Counted from the stretch's first letter, positions 18,381 through 28,678 are shown. The stretch: 64,000 nt of DNA from JBNKHH01 sp050290245 (GCA_050290245.1 JBNKHH010000072.1:1-64000), one strand, 5' to 3'. Made by a program: numbers and translations. Notes: generated by a model from the sequence alone, not told the origin.

Positions 18381-19027
18381 TGGACGGCCCTCAGGACCTT
18401 GGCGGCAAAGAGGACTATGGTCCTATCGACACTGGCGCGCCCGAGTTCCGCGCCGACTGGGAGAAACGCCAGTGGGCGCTTTCCAAGCTGGTTTCGGCAC
18501 CTGGCGTGACCATCGACTGGTTCCGACACACGCTCGAATCCATGCCGCCGTCGGTCTACCTCTCGGTGCCTTATTTCCAGAAATGGAACGCAACGGATTT
18601 CGCGCTCGGAATCGACGCGGGGGCCTTTACGCTTGAGGAGGCCGCCTCGGGCCATGCTGAAACCCCGGCGGCTCCCGCAACGGTCCAATCCGTCGACGAA
18701 CTGGAAGACCGCCAGCGAGGCATGGCGCGCAGCTTCGAGGTCGAAGCCGATACGCAACCAAGGTTTCGCACAGGCGACAAGGTCGTGACCGACGCCCGCC
18801 CCTCGCCTGGCCACACGCGCCTGCCCGCCTATGCCCGCGCCGCATCGGGCACCATCGTCGCCCATCACGGCGCTCATCTTTATGCCGACGCCGGCGCACG
18901 TGGAGAGCATATCGGCCGCCATCTTTATACGGTCGAATTCCGTGCCGGCGACCTTTGGCGCGATGCCGAAGACCCCGATGACACAGTGTGCCTCGACCTC
19001 TGGGAGCCTTATCTTGCAACCGCCTGA
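18380..19027 (+). CDS. nthB: Nitrile hydratase subunit beta
   Basis: 215 residues, starting within the alpha-subunit stop (TGATG). The N-terminus (MDGPQDLGGKEDYGP) is the beta-subunit signature. Two conserved arginines that contact the oxidised claw cysteines appear as WFRHTLESMPPSVYLSVPYF and GHTRLPAYARAASGTIV. The C-terminal SH3-like barrel (VEFRAGDLWRDAEDPDDTVCLDLWEPYL) is complete. The length is normal for Co-type beta chains. Confidence 0.95.
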   Translation: MDGPQDLGGKEDYGPIDTGAPEFRADWEKRQWALSKLVSAPGVTIDWFRHTLESMPPSVYLSVPYFQKWNATDFALGIDAGAFTLEEAASGHAETPAAPATVQSVDELEDRQRGMARSFEVEADTQPRFRTGDKVVTDARPSPGHTRLPAYARAASGTIVAHHGAHLYADAGARGEHIGRHLYTVEFRAGDLWRDAEDPDDTVCLDLWEPYLATA

Positions 19028-19343
19028 AGACCCGCTCGCCCCGGTGGGACATTGTTTTGCCGAACCCTGGCACGCCCTGATCCTGGCGACGGCGCATGAG
19101 CTGATCCGGGCCGGGCACCTTGCTCAGGCCGATTGGGCCGACGCCCTGGGAGCGGCGTTGCAGAAAGCCGATACTGCCGGTCAACCCGATACCGAGGAAA
19201 CCTATTACCTCGCCGCTCTGGACGCCCTTGAATCGGTCGCGCCCTTTGACGCCGATGAACTGGCGTGCCGCAAGGCAGACTGGGAGTCCGCCTATCGCCG
19301 CACGCCACACGGCCAGCCCGTCGTCTTGCGCGCCGACGCCTGA
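19014..19343 (+). CDS. Nitrile hydratase accessory (activator) protein, p14K type
   Basis: 109 residues from TTG 19014, which lies inside the end of the beta-subunit gene with GGGAG just upstream. The sequence PVGHCFAEPWHALILATAHELIRAGHLAQADWADALGAAL is typical of the small nitrile hydratase accessory proteins related to the beta N-terminus. Family members swap cobalt into the alpha subunit and aid assembly. The C-terminal YYLAALDALESVA segment is also usual. Start choice is inferred from overlap and ribosome site rather than an ATG. Confidence 0.88.
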   Translation: MQPPEDPLAPVGHCFAEPWHALILATAHELIRAGHLAQADWADALGAALQKADTAGQPDTEETYYLAALDALESVAPFDADELACRKADWESAYRRTPHGQPVVLRADA

Positions 19344-19359
19344 CGGACCGGCAAGGCGC

Positions 19360-20304
19360 ATGTCCTGGGACATTTATCTCAAGCCGTCGCATGGAAGCGC
19401 CGAGGCATTTGTCGGTGGCCTCAGGCACACCCTCCGACGCTTCGAACCATTCACCCGGACCTCTGAGACGAGCTTCGACTATCTGAGCGAGGACACAGGC
19501 GTCTATTTCGGCATCGACATGATCCGCGAGGGTGACGACGACGGCCTTGCCGTCATGACCGTCAATTTTGCCCGCCCCTCACCCTTTGGCCGCGAGGCCG
19601 CCGCAATCCTTTCTGACATTGCCCGCAGCCTACCGCTGCTGGTGCGCGATCCGCAGGACGACGACACATGGCGCCCGTTTGACGAAACGCGCATGGCCGA
19701 AAGTTACCGTACGTCGAACATCCGGGCGACTCAGTCCCTGAAACGCCACATGGACGGGGATGGCCATGCCCACGCTCTTGGCTACCCGATCCCGCAGGCC
19801 TTGCTGGAATATGCCTGGGACTGGAACTTTCGAAGGGCCGAGCGCGACCGCCAACGCCAGCGTGAGAAGCGCAATCTCTGGATTCCGAAGTACGAATTCG
19901 TCGAGATCGGCGGCCGCGTCTATTCCTTTGTCTTCTGGTTCGACGGCGTGGCAACGCTGTTTCCCAAGACCGAACTGGTGGGCCTGTCGCGCAACAAGTA
20001 TCAGCTGCGCACGCCCGGCCTGTTCGGTCGCAAGCGCCCCTCGCTCGACTTCGTGCTCCGGTCCGCCATCGACCCCATCCTGTATGAGACCTATCAGTCC
20101 GACACCATGGTGCCCGGGGGCCTGTCGCCCATCGTCGATGGCGGGGTTGCCGGGCAGGACCTGTTCTTGGCCCGGACACTTGGCCAGGACGCCGTGACCG
20201 ACACCACCTTTCTGGACAGCGATGACTACAAGCGTCGTGACGTCAAACCGTTTCACCGGCGCAGCTTCGACAGCCTGATCGACTCCGAAGCGCTTCAGCC
20301 CTGA
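19360..20304 (+). CDS. Hypothetical protein downstream of nitrile hydratase genes
   Basis: 314 residues from ATG 19360, 16 bp after the accessory gene and preceded by AAGG; it is likely co-transcribed with nthAB. No signal peptide or membrane helix and no recognised domain. The N-terminal half resembles a small alpha/beta domain (SWDIYLKPSHGSAEAFVGGLRHTLRRFEPF, then VMTVNFARPSPFGREAAAILSDIARSLPLLV). A charged linker RAERDRQRQREKRN near residue 160 precedes a second domain (YEFVEIGGRVYSFVFWFDGVATLFP). It lacks the GTPase motifs of the iron-type P47K activator. A metallocentre or stress role is guesswork. Confidence 0.75.
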   Translation: MSWDIYLKPSHGSAEAFVGGLRHTLRRFEPFTRTSETSFDYLSEDTGVYFGIDMIREGDDDGLAVMTVNFARPSPFGREAAAILSDIARSLPLLVRDPQDDDTWRPFDETRMAESYRTSNIRATQSLKRHMDGDGHAHALGYPIPQALLEYAWDWNFRRAERDRQRQREKRNLWIPKYEFVEIGGRVYSFVFWFDGVATLFPKTELVGLSRNKYQLRTPGLFGRKRPSLDFVLRSAIDPILYETYQSDTMVPGGLSPIVDGGVAGQDLFLARTLGQDAVTDTTFLDSDDYKRRDVKPFHRRSFDSLIDSEALQP

Positions 20305-20316
20305 CGATCGAATCCG

Positions 20317-21195
20317 TCACATCACGCGGGCCAGCCGAATATCCAGGAACGGGTGCATCTGGCCGTTGCCTTTCTGAACCACGCGCCTGGTATGGGACAG
20401 CTCAAGCCCGTGGGCCGCGTGGTCAAATACCTCCGAGCAGTCCTTCGACCATACGCGCATGGCTCCATCAACGATCTCGATATTCCACTTGTGAAACCCG
20501 AGATAGTTCTGCGCCACGGCTTCGTTCTCAAAATGGCCAAGGTGGATCACCCCGCCCTCTGCGAGGCTGTCGATCATTTGTTTCAGCCCTGCCGGCACGT
20601 CAAAGGCATGATCCAAACAGTTCTTCGCGGCAATGACGTGAAACTGCCCCACGTCCAGCTTGTCCAGGATCTCTACCGCGCCGAACACGACATCCCCGCC
20701 GCCGGGCGCGTCGAGAAAACCCATCAGCTTGTTGTAAGCGCGCGCCAGCGGGTCCATGTGGACAAATTCGATCGGTCGCGGGCTTGATTGCCCAAGGTCC
20801 GGGCGTGGGCCGCAGCCGATATTCAGGCACCTCAGCGTGGCGATTTCAGAAAACCGATCCAGATCGTCGAGATAGGGAAACGGACGATCGCGCAGCATCG
20901 CCCATGTCCCAAGCTTCCCTTGTCTGCGCAACGTGTTGATCCACGTCCACCACCACTGGATCTCTTCGACCACACCGGCTTTCCAGGCCTCGCCCGCGTC
21001 CGATCCGTGGCGCTCCACGTCCTCAATGCACAGACGCGCGAGATGCTCGCACGTCTCGGAATAGCTTTTCGCATGGCCCAACAGGGCCTTGGTGTTGACC
21101 ACGAACCCCTGCCGCATCGCCGGAGCCAGCGGAGTGCCGGTCCGGATCGACGACATCAGGACTTCGACATCCGTGTCTGAGAGTCGTTCTTCCAT
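20317..21195 (-). CDS. Putative SAM-dependent methyltransferase-like protein
   Basis: 292 residues. The N-terminal 110 residues are helical (ALLGHAKSYSETCEHLARLCIEDVERHGSDAG). A Rossmann methyltransferase-like half follows: the SAM motif ATLRCLNIGCGPRPDLG, an acidic strand FVHMDPLARAYN, VVFGAVEILDKLDVGQFHVIAAKNCLDHAFDVPAGLKQM and GGVIHLGHFENEAVAQNY. These match class I methyltransferase motifs I to post-III in order, but the acceptor is unknown. It converges on the nitrile hydratase operon and is divergent from ettA. Confidence 0.7.
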   Translation of the reverse strand: MEERLSDTDVEVLMSSIRTGTPLAPAMRQGFVVNTKALLGHAKSYSETCEHLARLCIEDVERHGSDAGEAWKAGVVEEIQWWWTWINTLRRQGKLGTWAMLRDRPFPYLDDLDRFSEIATLRCLNIGCGPRPDLGQSSPRPIEFVHMDPLARAYNKLMGFLDAPGGGDVVFGAVEILDKLDVGQFHVIAAKNCLDHAFDVPAGLKQMIDSLAEGGVIHLGHFENEAVAQNYLGFHKWNIEIVDGAMRVWSKDCSEVFDHAAHGLELSHTRRVVQKGNGQMHPFLDIRLARVM

Positions 21196-21346
21196 GGTTC
21201 CGATACATGGCGAAACAGGATGAATGCGAGGTTAACGCGCCAGGGAAGTCCGGTCGCGGTGCACCGAGGGGCGCCAGTCGCGTGAACCGTTGCCCTTCCC
21301 GCCGGGATTGAGTACCTCGCAAAGGAACCGGAACGCGGAGACAACC

Positions 21347-23002
<1,656 letters not shown>

Positions 23003-23186
23003 TTTCTGCGCCTGTGAAATCCAGCATGAACGAGAGTACGCCTCGCGCCCCAAGATTCCGGCTGGATCTCCGTCAAGCCGTGCGTTCGCATTTGCACCAA
23101 ACCTGACGGCCCGGCACTACGACCACACCGCAAGTCTTTGACGCAACACGCTCATCCGTGCCATCCTCATCAATAGGGGGAAGAGC

Positions 23187-23864
23187 ATGGAAACAGCCAA
23201 GGAACAGGCCCGCACCGAGCTGACCGGTAGCGAAATTACCGCTATCGCTCACCTGTATCGCGGGGAGGTTTATCGCTCGACCATATGGCGAACACGACTC
23301 GACACCACGACCAACTGGGCGGTCGTGACACTCGGGGTCGCGCTTTCCATTACCTTTGCGTCGCCTGACGCCTCGCCGGTTCCGCTGGTCCTCGTTGGCG
23401 TTCTGATCATCTTTTTCCTGATGTTGGAGGCCCGCCGCTATCGTTATTTCAATGTCTGGCGTGCCCGGTGCCGCTGGATGGAGACGCATTTCTATGCCCC
23501 TATGCTCCACGAGGGCGATCTGCACATGGAAGAAGGCTGGCAAAAGACGCTCGCCGAGGATTACTGGCACCCGCGCTATCATATCTCGATGACGGTTGCC
23601 CTTGGACGGCGGATTCGGCGCAGCTATTTCTGGATTCTCCTGATCCAATGGCTGGCCTATGTCGGCAAGCTGGTGGTGCACCCAACCCCTTTGTCAGGTC
23701 TTGATGAGCTGTATCAGCGTGCCAGCATTGGCCCGCTTCCCGGGCAGGCGGTTATTGTCATGGGGGTCATCTATGCGATGACTTGGGCAGGATTTTCGGT
23801 CTGGAGTTATGTCAAGGACAGCCACCGCGCCAAAGTTCGACCTGGCCACACCTCAATGGGCTGA
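23187..23864 (+). CDS. DUF2270 membrane protein
   Basis: 225 residues with DUF2270 features: an N-terminal ITAIAHLYRGEVYRSTIWRTRLDTTTNWAV segment, two close transmembrane helices (VVTLGVALSITFAS and PLVLVGVLIIFFLMLEARRYRYF), the central RARCRWMETHFYAPMLHEGDLHMEEGWQKTLAEDY and two further helices at the C-terminus. The function is unknown. GGGGGAAGAGC precedes the start. The gene is monocistronic as far as can be seen. Confidence 0.88.
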   Translation: METAKEQARTELTGSEITAIAHLYRGEVYRSTIWRTRLDTTTNWAVVTLGVALSITFASPDASPVPLVLVGVLIIFFLMLEARRYRYFNVWRARCRWMETHFYAPMLHEGDLHMEEGWQKTLAEDYWHPRYHISMTVALGRRIRRSYFWILLIQWLAYVGKLVVHPTPLSGLDELYQRASIGPLPGQAVIVMGVIYAMTWAGFSVWSYVKDSHRAKVRPGHTSMG

Positions 23865-24058
23865 CGCCATGCACCGTTCACTGACCCGACTCCGAAAACA
23901 CTTGCAAAACGCTCCCAAAACCCCCATATGCCTCCCGCGACCGTTATTCTATTTCGACCACTGTCTTCCCTAACACGGCTGTCAGTCTATCGATCCAGAC
24001 CGACCAAGCCGAGCTGCCGCATGTTGTGGGCAGCGCATATAATTTAGGAGACACTCGG

Positions 24059-24265
24059 ATGGCCAATGGCACCGTAAAGTGGTTCAACTCGACCAAAGGC
24101 TTCGGCTTTATTGCCCCTGAAACTGGCGGCAAAGACGTTTTCGTTCACATCTCGGCAGTCGAGCGTTCGGGCCTCACCGGTCTGGCTGACGACCAGAAAG
24201 TGACCTACGACGTCGAAGCTGGCCGCGATGGCCGCGAGAGCGCAGTCAACCTCGCACTCGCCTGA
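24059..24265 (+). CDS. Cold-shock domain protein (CspA family)
   Basis: 68 residues, a single OB-fold cold-shock domain. RNP1-like KGFGFIAPE and RNP2-like DVFVHISAVE bind single-stranded RNA/DNA, so it is an RNA chaperone or transcription antiterminator. ATG 24059 follows AGGAG with 7-base spacing. The 193-bp upstream gap has a 6-bp GC hairpin (24013-24034) in what would be the 5' leader, as expected for a csp mRNA whose leader affects expression. A strong terminator follows. Confidence 0.96.
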   Translation: MANGTVKWFNSTKGFGFIAPETGGKDVFVHISAVERSGLTGLADDQKVTYDVEAGRDGRESAVNLALA

Positions 24266-24293
24266 CATTCGTCAGCACGTTGAGACAATCGAA

Positions 24294-24320
24294 AGGCGCG
24301 TGACCTCACGCGCCTTTTTC
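24294..24320 (+). terminator. Rho-independent terminator of csp gene
   Basis: AGGCGCGTGA (24294-24303) and TCACGCGCCT (24306-24315) make a perfect 10-bp stem, with T-rich sequence following. It lies 28 bp after the csp stop codon. Confidence 0.9.
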
Positions 24321-24412
24321 TTTTGCTTGCCCTTGGGTGCGTTGACCCACATCAAGGCCGCATGTCCCCGCCCCGGACACTCTGGTGTCAAACCTAGAAA
24401 CGGGAGGCAAAT

Positions 24413-24661
24413 TTGACCCACACACCGCACGAACTGGCCGAGGACTTTCCGGGACAGGCCGATCTGATCCATGATCTGAAAATGAAAGACGGCGAGTTCC
24501 GCGTGATGGCTGATCGCTATCACGAGATCAACCGCGCCATCCACCGGGCCGAAACGAATGTGGAACCAACGGATCAGTTCCACGAGGAAAACATGCGCAA
24601 GGAACGGATGCGTCTGAAGGACCAGATCGCCGCCAAACTCTCTACAGCGGCCAGAACCTGA
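24413..24661 (+). CDS. YdcH family (DUF465) small protein
   Basis: 82 residues from TTG 24413, with GGGAGG (24402-24407) five bases upstream and no in-frame ATG near. The helical hairpin pattern of YdcH/DUF465 is present: FPGQADLIHDLKMKDGEFRVMADRYHEINRAIHRAE then a short turn and HEENMRKERMRLKDQIAAKL. It is predicted to be a small coiled-coil cytosolic protein of unknown role. A bidirectional GC hairpin follows. Confidence 0.85.
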   Translation: MTHTPHELAEDFPGQADLIHDLKMKDGEFRVMADRYHEINRAIHRAETNVEPTDQFHEENMRKERMRLKDQIAAKLSTAART

Positions 24662-24684
24662 CGCGACCTCGAACCAAAAGCGGC

Positions 24685-24704
24685 GGGCGGGGAAATCCCC
24701 GCCC
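24685..24704. terminator. Bidirectional GC-rich hairpin between convergent genes
   Basis: GGGCGGGGA (24685-24693) pairs with TCCCCGCCC (24696-24704). It lies between the convergent ydcH-like and DUF2892 genes, close to both stop codons, and can serve either. T-rich sequence (CTTCTC) follows only weakly on the plus strand. Confidence 0.65.
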
Positions 24705-24711
24705 TTCTCGC

Positions 24712-24915
24712 TTACGAGAACGCGTTGCCCGGCTTGGCCCCCAGCTTTTTAAAGATCGTCGCCGCAGGGCAAAAACCGGTGAATGCCGATTGCAGCAGGT
24801 TTAGCCCGATGAACACCGTGAACCACGCCCAAAGCGGCGAGACATATACGGTCAGCACCACGCTCAAGAGCACCATCACACCTGCAAAGGCCAGAACGGC
24901 ACGGTCAATAGTCAT
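24712..24915 (-). CDS. DUF2892 (YgaP-like) inner-membrane protein
   Basis: 67 residues from ATG 24915. Two transmembrane helices (AVLAFAGVMVLLSVVLTVYVS and LWAWFTVFIGLNLLQSAFTGFCP), with the family-typical GFCPAATIFKKLG end. In YgaP this domain follows a rhodanese domain; here it is free-standing and 26 bp behind trxC, so the pair probably forms one operon linked to thiol or sulfur chemistry. GGAG-type ribosome site (GGAGTGGG) is present upstream. Confidence 0.88.
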   Translation of the reverse strand: MTIDRAVLAFAGVMVLLSVVLTVYVSPLWAWFTVFIGLNLLQSAFTGFCPAATIFKKLGAKPGNAFS

Positions 24916-24941
24916 TTCACCCACTCCTTTTTGGATTGAAA

Positions 24942-25370
24942 TCAGTGTTGCGAGACCCATTGCAGGATACCCGCCGCCGGCATGGCGCCGGCTTGCCTTG
25001 CAGCCTCGCGACCGCCTTGGAACTTGACCAACAGCGGGATGCCCCGGATGCCATAGCGCCCGCCCGCCTGGGGGTTGGCCGAGGTGTCCAGTTTGACGAA
25101 GCGAGCCTTGCCCTTCATCTGGTCCGCTGCCTTGGCGAACTCGGGTGCCATCATCCGGCAAGGGCCACACCAGTCCGCCCAGAAGTCGACGACCAGAGGC
25201 ACTTCGTCCAGCTTCTCAGCCTTCATCAGCACGTCCAGCGAGACTTCCACCGGCTTGTCCGGCATCAGCTTGGTGCCGCAGGTGCCGCACTTGGGGTTGG
25301 ATGCCAGTTTTTCGTCCGGCACTCGGTTGCCTTGCCCGCATTCCAGGCAGGTCAGTTTCTTAGCCGACAT
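24942..25370 (-). CDS. trxC: Thioredoxin 2 (zinc-containing)
   Basis: 142 residues from ATG 25370, chosen because GAGG stands just upstream; in-frame ATGs at 25388 and 25382 precede it. An N-terminal zinc ribbon has Cys pairs at 8/11 and 28/31 (CLECG, CGTCG), then a thioredoxin domain with WCGPC at residues 67-71 and the cis-Pro region GIRGIPLLVKF. TrxC reduces protein disulfides and is often tied to oxidative stress. It is followed by a DUF2892 membrane protein gene. Confidence 0.95.
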   Translation of the reverse strand: MSAKKLTCLECGQGNRVPDEKLASNPKCGTCGTKLMPDKPVEVSLDVLMKAEKLDEVPLVVDFWADWCGPCRMMAPEFAKAADQMKGKARFVKLDTSANPQAGGRYGIRGIPLLVKFQGGREAARQAGAMPAAGILQWVSQH

Positions 25371-25477
25371 CAGGGACCTCATAAACATATTTCATTTTTG
25401 CTATATAAGTGATGTTGCGCGTTCTGCAACGTGGGCGAACGGTCGCACCGGCGCGGAAACCACGTTGGGTCTTCTGG

Positions 25478-25945
25478 CTAGGCCAGGTGGAACCCGACCC
25501 ACATTCCAAGCGCGAAGACTGTATGGGCCACCAGCCCCTTCCCTCTGACTTTCCAAGGGTTTGGCGTCCTGGACGCCGCCCATCCAAGTCCCATTCCCGG
25601 CTGCAACAAGAACCAGCCCGCCGCAATCGTCAGAATCGAGAAGATCCAGAGTGGCAAGAACTGGGGGTTGGCAACCCAATCCTCGCCGGAAAACGCAATG
25701 AAAACAATTCCATAGAGGATGCCGACCCCATAGTGCAGCACCCAGCCCAAGCCCAGCTCGCCGCCAATCGGCTCGACCGCTGCGATATCATCGTGGAAGA
25801 TCCTGCCTTTGAACACATGCCCCAGCCAACGCCCCGGCATGGCCCAGTTCGGCAAGGAGTGACCGCCGAACCTGTGCAACACGTAGGCCCAGACATCCAT
25901 GGCCAGCGTGCCACCGAGTCCCATGATGATGCCAGTCATGATCAT
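25478..25945 (-). CDS. DUF2938 membrane protein
   Basis: 155 residues from ATG 25945, with GGGGAG seven bases upstream. Four hydrophobic segments: GIIMGLGGTLAMDVWAYVL, GLGWVLHYGVGILYGIVFIAF, LPLWIFSILTIAAGWFLLQP and VAHTVFALGMWVGFHLA. The intervening HRFGGHSLPNWAMPGRWLGHV segment is typical of DUF2938. Function unknown. It stands alone on the minus strand after trxC. Confidence 0.85.
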   Translation of the reverse strand: MIMTGIIMGLGGTLAMDVWAYVLHRFGGHSLPNWAMPGRWLGHVFKGRIFHDDIAAVEPIGGELGLGWVLHYGVGILYGIVFIAFSGEDWVANPQFLPLWIFSILTIAAGWFLLQPGMGLGWAASRTPNPWKVRGKGLVAHTVFALGMWVGFHLA

Positions 25946-26127
25946 AAAACTTCTCCCCACCGTTCGCCGGAGAACCTTGCGACACCCTCTCCAGCAGGAC
26001 AACGACAATCTGAAGGGGAGAAACAGAACCACCAAACGGTGACCTCAAGCGAAATTTACCGTTCTTGGGCACTCCGCACGCACCGCCATGGCTTTGAAAA
26101 GCTTTCATACTCTGACATTCTGACCCC

Positions 26128-26499
26128 ATGATTTTTGCACGCGCCCTTTCCTACCTCTTCGCCGCCGCCGTTGTCATCTTGGCCGCCAACTACGGCATCC
26201 CCAAGTCATTGGGGGCACACCCATTCTGGTCGACCAAAATAGCTCTCATCGGAGTGCCAGTCGGGCTGGTCCTTGCCGTGTTGATCCGAAAGGTCTCATG
26301 GCCGCGCCGCCTTGGTATATGCCTGATCGCACTCTTCCTCGCCGCTGTCGCCGCGCACCAGGGTCGACTGGTTTTTGCCGCCTCATTTGCGGAGAACCAC
26401 CTTGCCGGATTGTTCTGGTTCTATGGCTGGATCGCAGTAGCCGCAGCGACGACCGCATTGATCGCAGCGCTGCTCACCCCACGACCGTTCTTCGGATGA
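26128..26499 (+). CDS. Hypothetical membrane protein
   Basis: 123 residues with four predicted transmembrane helices (YLFAAAVVILAANYGI, IALIGVPVGLVLAVLI, LGICLIALFLAAVAAH, LFWFYGWIAVAAATTALIAALL). No family is recognised. Its stop overlaps the LysE-type exporter start (ATGA), so both are probably made together; it might be a partner of the exporter, though this is inference from arrangement. Confidence 0.7.
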   Translation: MIFARALSYLFAAAVVILAANYGIPKSLGAHPFWSTKIALIGVPVGLVLAVLIRKVSWPRRLGICLIALFLAAVAAHQGRLVFAASFAENHLAGLFWFYGWIAVAAATTALIAALLTPRPFFG

Positions 26500-27095
26500 T
26501 CGCTTTTACGACGGGTTTCGCCGTCAGCTTATCCCTTATCCTTGCTATCGGTGCACAGAATGCATTCGTGCTGCGACAGGGCATTCGCGGCCAACACGTC
26601 GCCGCCGTAGTACTGACCTGCGTGGTCTCCGAAGCGATCCTGATCTCGGTCGGCGTATCTGGTTTCGACGCAGCAACAGAGGCCGTTCCAATGCTTGAAC
26701 AAGTGGCAAAATGGGGCGGTGCTTTGTTCCTGTTTGCCTATGGCACGCTCAGTATGCGCAGGGCGATATTCGTCTCGGAATCCCTCAAGGCGGGCAAAAA
26801 TGTTGATCAAACCGTCTGGGGCGCCATCCTGACCTGCCTTGGCCTCACCTGGCTCAACCCGCACGTCTATCTCGATACGGTTGTCCTCCTGGGCGCAGTC
26901 GCCTCGCAATACGGCTCAGACCGCTGGACCTTTGGCGCAGGTGCGCTTGCAGGCTCGACGGTCTTCTTTACCACGCTCGGTTACGGGGCGCTGCGTCTTC
27001 AGCCTTTCTTCGCGCGGCCCACCTCCTGGCGCATCCTTGATGCCGGCATAGCGCTTTTGATGTGGACCATCGCGATTTTTCTGATCATGGCTTGA
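26496..27095 (+). CDS. LysE/ArgO-family amino acid exporter
   Basis: 199 residues with six hydrophobic segments. The N-terminal GFAVSLSLILAIGAQNAFVLRQGI is the LysE/ArgO signature, and the central LTCLGLTWLNPHVYLDTVVLLGAVA contains the conserved NPHxYLD. Family members export basic amino acids such as lysine and arginine. Neighbouring genes are another transporter (EamA) and a GST, giving no specific substrate clue. Start is ATG 26496 inside the previous stop. Confidence 0.92.
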   Translation: MIAFTTGFAVSLSLILAIGAQNAFVLRQGIRGQHVAAVVLTCVVSEAILISVGVSGFDAATEAVPMLEQVAKWGGALFLFAYGTLSMRRAIFVSESLKAGKNVDQTVWGAILTCLGLTWLNPHVYLDTVVLLGAVASQYGSDRWTFGAGALAGSTVFFTTLGYGALRLQPFFARPTSWRILDAGIALLMWTIAIFLIMA

Positions 27096-27125
27096 GCAGC
27101 GACAGAGTGAAGCACATAGAAGGCC

Positions 27126-28058
27126 ATGCCCGAATTTCCAGCCACACCTCTTCTAAAAAGCCAATCGACGCATCGCCCTTTGGCGGGCATCGGCTGGATG
27201 GTATTGACCGGTATTCTGTTCGTCGGCGTCACCGCAGCAGTCAAGCACGGCGCGCAGGATTTGCCGGCGGCAGAGTCGGCTTTTTTGCGATATATTCTGG
27301 GGCTTGTCTTTCTTTTGCCTTTCATGGGCGCCATTCGCACCGCTCGGCTGACAAGGCACCATATCCGGATCTTTGCACTGCGCGGCCTCGCCCATACCTT
27401 TGGCGTAGTGCTCTGGTTCCACGCCATGACGCGCATCACGATCGCCGAAGTTACGGCGATGAACTACATGACGCCGATCTATGTCACGCTCAGCGCGGCG
27501 CTTATTCTGGGCGAGCGATTGGCAGCAAGACGGATCGTCGCTATCGCATTGGCCTTTTTCGGTGCCCTGATCATCCTGCGACCCGGTTTGCGCCCACTGA
27601 CCGATGGCCACGCCGCGATGATTTTCGCGGCCATGCTTTTGGCGTTCAGCTACCTTTCTGCCAAACGGGTGGCGCATGAAGTGTCCGCCTCGGTCATCGT
27701 AGCCATGCTGTCGATAACCGTGACTATCGGACTGATCCCCTTTGCCATTGCCGTCTGGCGCTGGCCGACAGGGCCCGAAGTCGGTTGGATGATGGTGGTG
27801 GCTGTCCTGGCAACATCGGGCCACTACACGATGACGCGGGCTTTTGCTTCGGCTCCCGTTTCGGTCACTCAGCCGTTCGCATTCCTGCAGCTGGTCTGGT
27901 CCGTCATCCTGGGAACCCTGGTCTTCGGTGAGGCCGCCGACGTCTGGGTCATTCTTGGCGGCGTCATCATCGTCGGAGCCGCGACGTTCATTGCCATACG
28001 CGAAGCCATGCTCAGTCGAGCAAAGGCCTCCACCAACACTGAGAAAGACTCAAAATGA
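27126..28058 (+). CDS. EamA/DMT-family transporter
   Basis: 310 residues with ten hydrophobic helices in two EamA repeats (about 20-150 and 165-295). Telling segments are GIGWMVLTGILFVGVTAAVKHGA at the start, LAHTFGVVLWFHAMTRITIAEVTAMNYMTPIYVTLSAALILGE ending repeat one, and SAPVSVTQPFAFLQLVWSVILGTLVFGEAADVW in repeat two. Substrate unknown (drug/metabolite or amino acid efflux). Its stop overlaps the GST gene start (ATGA). Confidence 0.9.
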   Translation: MPEFPATPLLKSQSTHRPLAGIGWMVLTGILFVGVTAAVKHGAQDLPAAESAFLRYILGLVFLLPFMGAIRTARLTRHHIRIFALRGLAHTFGVVLWFHAMTRITIAEVTAMNYMTPIYVTLSAALILGERLAARRIVAIALAFFGALIILRPGLRPLTDGHAAMIFAAMLLAFSYLSAKRVAHEVSASVIVAMLSITVTIGLIPFAIAVWRWPTGPEVGWMMVVAVLATSGHYTMTRAFASAPVSVTQPFAFLQLVWSVILGTLVFGEAADVWVILGGVIIVGAATFIAIREAMLSRAKASTNTEKDSK

Positions 28059-28678
28059 TTGACTTGTATACCTGGTCCACCCCCAACGGGCGAAAGATCT
28101 CTATCGCCCTGGAAGAATTCGGCCTCGACTACGAAGTCCATGAAATCGACACCGGAAAAGGCGAACAATTCACGCCCGAGTTCCTGCGGATATCGCCCAA
28201 CAACAAGATTCCGGCCATCGTCGAGCGCGAAACCGGCTTTCACCTCATGGAATCCGGTGCCATCCTGCTGTGGTTGGCCGAACGCGAGGGCAAGTTCATG
28301 CCGACAGGTCAGGACAGGTGGGAAGCCATCGAATGGCTAATGTGGCAGATGGGTGGCCTAGGGCCGTTCCTCGGCCAAGCTCATCATTTCCTAAGTAATA
28401 ACAAAGGTGTATCCGAATACGCCGAAGAACGCTATCACGCCGAAGCGCAACGCCTCTATGGGGTGCTGAATCGTCGGCTTGAGGGTCGGGAATTCATCGT
28501 GTCGGACTATTCGATCGTGGACATTGCATGCTGGCCGTGGATCAGCCGGTTCGAATGGCAACAAATCGACATGCACGACTATCCCAACGTCCTGCGCTGG
28601 TATCTGCAGATCGCCGATCGCCCAGCCGTCCAGCGCGGATATGATGTCCCCAAGGTGATCGGCATCCCGCGCCCCTAG
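28055..28678 (+). CDS. Glutathione S-transferase, YfcG/disulfide-bond-oxidoreductase type
   Basis: 207 residues. Thioredoxin-like N-domain begins MIDLYTWSTPNGRKISIALEEFGLDYEVHEID; the STPNGRK glutathione-contact motif (Thr-Pro-Asn in place of a Cys) and SPNNKIPAIVE are typical of YfcG/YghU enzymes, which reduce small disulfides using glutathione. The C-terminal helical domain contains GPFLGQAHHF and DYSIVDIACWPWI. Coupled to the EamA transporter by ATGA overlap. Confidence 0.93.
   Translation: MIDLYTWSTPNGRKISIALEEFGLDYEVHEIDTGKGEQFTPEFLRISPNNKIPAIVERETGFHLMESGAILLWLAEREGKFMPTGQDRWEAIEWLMWQMGGLGPFLGQAHHFLSNNKGVSEYAEERYHAEAQRLYGVLNRRLEGREFIVSDYSIVDIACWPWISRFEWQQIDMHDYPNVLRWYLQIADRPAVQRGYDVPKVIGIPRP

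Noticed and set aside
24037..24042. TATAAT just before the csp ribosome binding site
   Set aside because: A start from this element would fall inside the ribosome site, and no -35 of suitable spacing was seen.
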